From the NCBI GenBank assembly GCA_019236485.1, contig JAFAIY010000163.1, forward strand, positions 1-14,569: DNA of 14,569 nucleotides, read 5' to 3'. The notes under the pieces were generated by a model. The model ran no database searches, had not been told where the DNA came from, and was given only the letters and a program-made list of their open reading frames with translations. Positions 13,683-14,569 of the stretch are shown piece by piece. The translations under genes were made by a program, and so were the position numbers. The stretch is from Comamonas sp. Lineage in GTDB: Bacteria; Pseudomonadota; Gammaproteobacteria; Burkholderiales; Burkholderiaceae_C. Positions within the stretch are counted from its first letter, which is position 1; every line of letters starts with the position of its first letter.

Positions 13683-14324
13683 TCAGCGCTTGTGCCGGGG
13701 CCGGCGCACGGCCCTGAGCTTGCCGCTGGCCCCGCCGCCGCAGAAGAAGTGCTCGCCTCCATCGGACTCCAGCCCCGACACGCCGGTGCCTGCCGGCATC
13801 TCCAGCCGCTCCAGCACCGGGCCGCTTTGCGGGTCTATGCGCCGCAGCTCGCTCTGGTCTTCCTCCCAGGTGCCGTGCCAGAGTTCGCTGTCCACCCAGG
13901 TGACGCCGGTCACAAAGCGGTTCGAATCTATGGTGCGCAGCACAGCTCCGGTTTCGGGGTCGATCTGGTGGATCTTGCGCTGCTGGTACTGGCCCACCCA
14001 CAGCGAGCCCTCGGCCCAGGCCAGGCCCGAGTCGCTGCCGCCTCCAGGCGCCGGTATCGTGGCCAGCACGCGGCTGGTGGCCGGGTCTATCTTCTGGATG
14101 CGGCTCTCGGCGATCTGGAACAGATGGCGGCCATCGAAGGCCGTGCCCGCGTGGCCCGGTACATCGATGCTGTGCACGATCTGGCCGCTCTCGGGGTCCA
14201 TGGCCTGCATCTGGTCCCCGGTGGCAAACCAGACCCGGCTGCCGTCGTAGGACACCCCATGCACATGGGTGATGCCGGGAAAAGGCCCATATTCGCGGAT
14301 GATTTCTGCGGTGGCTGACTTCAT
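13683..14324 (-). CDS. Small beta-propeller-type protein with four IDPxxGxVL repeats (glutamine cyclotransferase/Vgb-like)
   Basis: 213 residues, start ATG at 14324 with AAGGAG upstream. Four repeats of the pattern (I/M)DPxSGxVLxxI are visible at residues 42-53, 79-90, 121-132 and 163-174, spaced 37, 42 and 42, each after a short (L/V)W-containing strand; a fifth partial unit ends GKLRAVRR. This matches YVTN/Vgb-like or glutamine-cyclotransferase-like propellers, but it is short for a closed six- or seven-bladed ring, so it may be a five-blade form or oligomerise. No signal peptide is seen, so it should be cytoplasmic. The most conserved-looking part is ELWHGTWEEDQSELRRIDP. Function is unknown. 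It lies 32 bases after a winged-helix regulator gene on the same strand and is probably co-transcribed. Confidence 0.82.
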   Translation of the reverse strand: MKSATAEIIREYGPFPGITHVHGVSYDGSRVWFATGDQMQAMDPESGQIVHSIDVPGHAGTAFDGRHLFQIAESRIQKIDPATSRVLATIPAPGGGSDSGLAWAEGSLWVGQYQQRKIHQIDPETGAVLRTIDSNRFVTGVTWVDSELWHGTWEEDQSELRRIDPQSGPVLERLEMPAGTGVSGLESDGGEHFFCGGGASGKLRAVRRPRHKR

Positions 14325-14356
14325 GCTGAACTCCTTGGTGATGTGGTCAGTCCATG

Positions 14357-14569
14357 CTAGTCACCTGGCAGCGCAGCGGGGAGTAACAAAGTCGTCGTGA
14401 ATCCCGGCACGGGCTGGCTCATCCAGCGGCGCGCGCGCCCACGGCCCACCGGCTGCGCCAGGCCATCGGCCGCCAGCGCTTCCAAGGCCCTTTGCACATT
14501 GCGCTGGCTGGCATCCAATGCCAGCGCCAGGGCCGAACTGGCCCAGGCCTCGCCATCGGACAGCAGCGC
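14357..14569 (-). CDS. C-terminal part of a helix-turn-helix regulator, 5' end outside the window
   Basis: 71 codons are visible including the TAG stop at 14357. The translation reads ALLSDGEAWASSALALALDA, then SQRNVQRALEALAADGLAQP, then a basic wing VGRGRARRW and a tail ending in PALPGD-like residues (PAALPGD). The middle part is a typical winged helix: an AxxLALA(L)xxSQRxVQRALExL recognition region followed by an arginine-rich wing, so the protein has its DNA-binding domain at the C-terminus. The N-terminal part, which would identify the family, is not in the window. It lies directly upstream of the propeller-type gene, which it may regulate or partner. Confidence 0.72.
   Translation of the reverse strand, partial: ALLSDGEAWASSALALALDASQRNVQRALEALAADGLAQPVGRGRARRWMSQPVPGFTTTLLLPAALPGD

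Noticed and set aside
1..14569. tRNA, rRNA, CRISPR array, insertion sequence or phage genes
   Set aside because: No cloverleaf-like segment, regularly spaced repeats, transposase or integrase motifs were seen on either strand.

Overview
The window looks like chromosomal DNA of a high-GC betaproteobacterium of the Comamonadaceae, most likely Comamonas or a close relative. The grounds are the GC-rich codon use, a rpsU-yqeY pair of the burkholderial type, several divergent LysR/target pairs, and recurring palindromes that begin with a TGATAG box between genes. The genus is inference. I see no tRNA, rRNA, CRISPR array, transposase or phage gene.

Layout. (1) 1-825, minus: a BMP-family (PnrA-like) substrate-binding lipoprotein whose end lies outside the window. 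It has a TTG start and a combined Tat and lipoprotein signal. (2) 826-1329: a gene-free stretch with two palindromes near the BMP gene and a TATAAT promoter for rpsU. (3) 1330-2107, plus: rpsU and yqeY, each followed by an intrinsic terminator, with no dnaG after them. (4) 2259-4365: a LysR regulator divergent from a D-malate/tartrate dehydrogenase (dmlA type), so a regulator/enzyme pair for D-malate or tartrate use. (5) 4443-6487: a DJ-1/PfpI-family protein divergent from a MocR-type (GntR-aminotransferase) regulator, with a palindrome in the short gap between them.

(6) 6598-13676 is the most interesting part. Seven minus-strand genes run pirin > YcaC-like cysteine hydrolase > XapX small membrane protein > Tat-exported amidohydrolase with a Cys/His-rich tail > DoxX membrane protein > two tandem YoaK/DUF1275 membrane proteins. 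A divergent LysR regulator sits upstream of the pirin gene, and a perfect 14-bp palindrome lies in the shared gap. The group mixes cytoplasmic metal- and cysteine-dependent enzymes, one exported hydrolase and four small membrane proteins. It may be a pathway for sensing and breaking down one specific compound, but the substrate cannot be read from the sequence.

(7) 13683-14569, minus: a small protein of beta-propeller type, preceded by the C-terminal end of a winged-helix regulator that runs off the right edge; the two are probably co-transcribed.

Most coding calls are secure at family level. Substrates, operators and operon limits are inferred.
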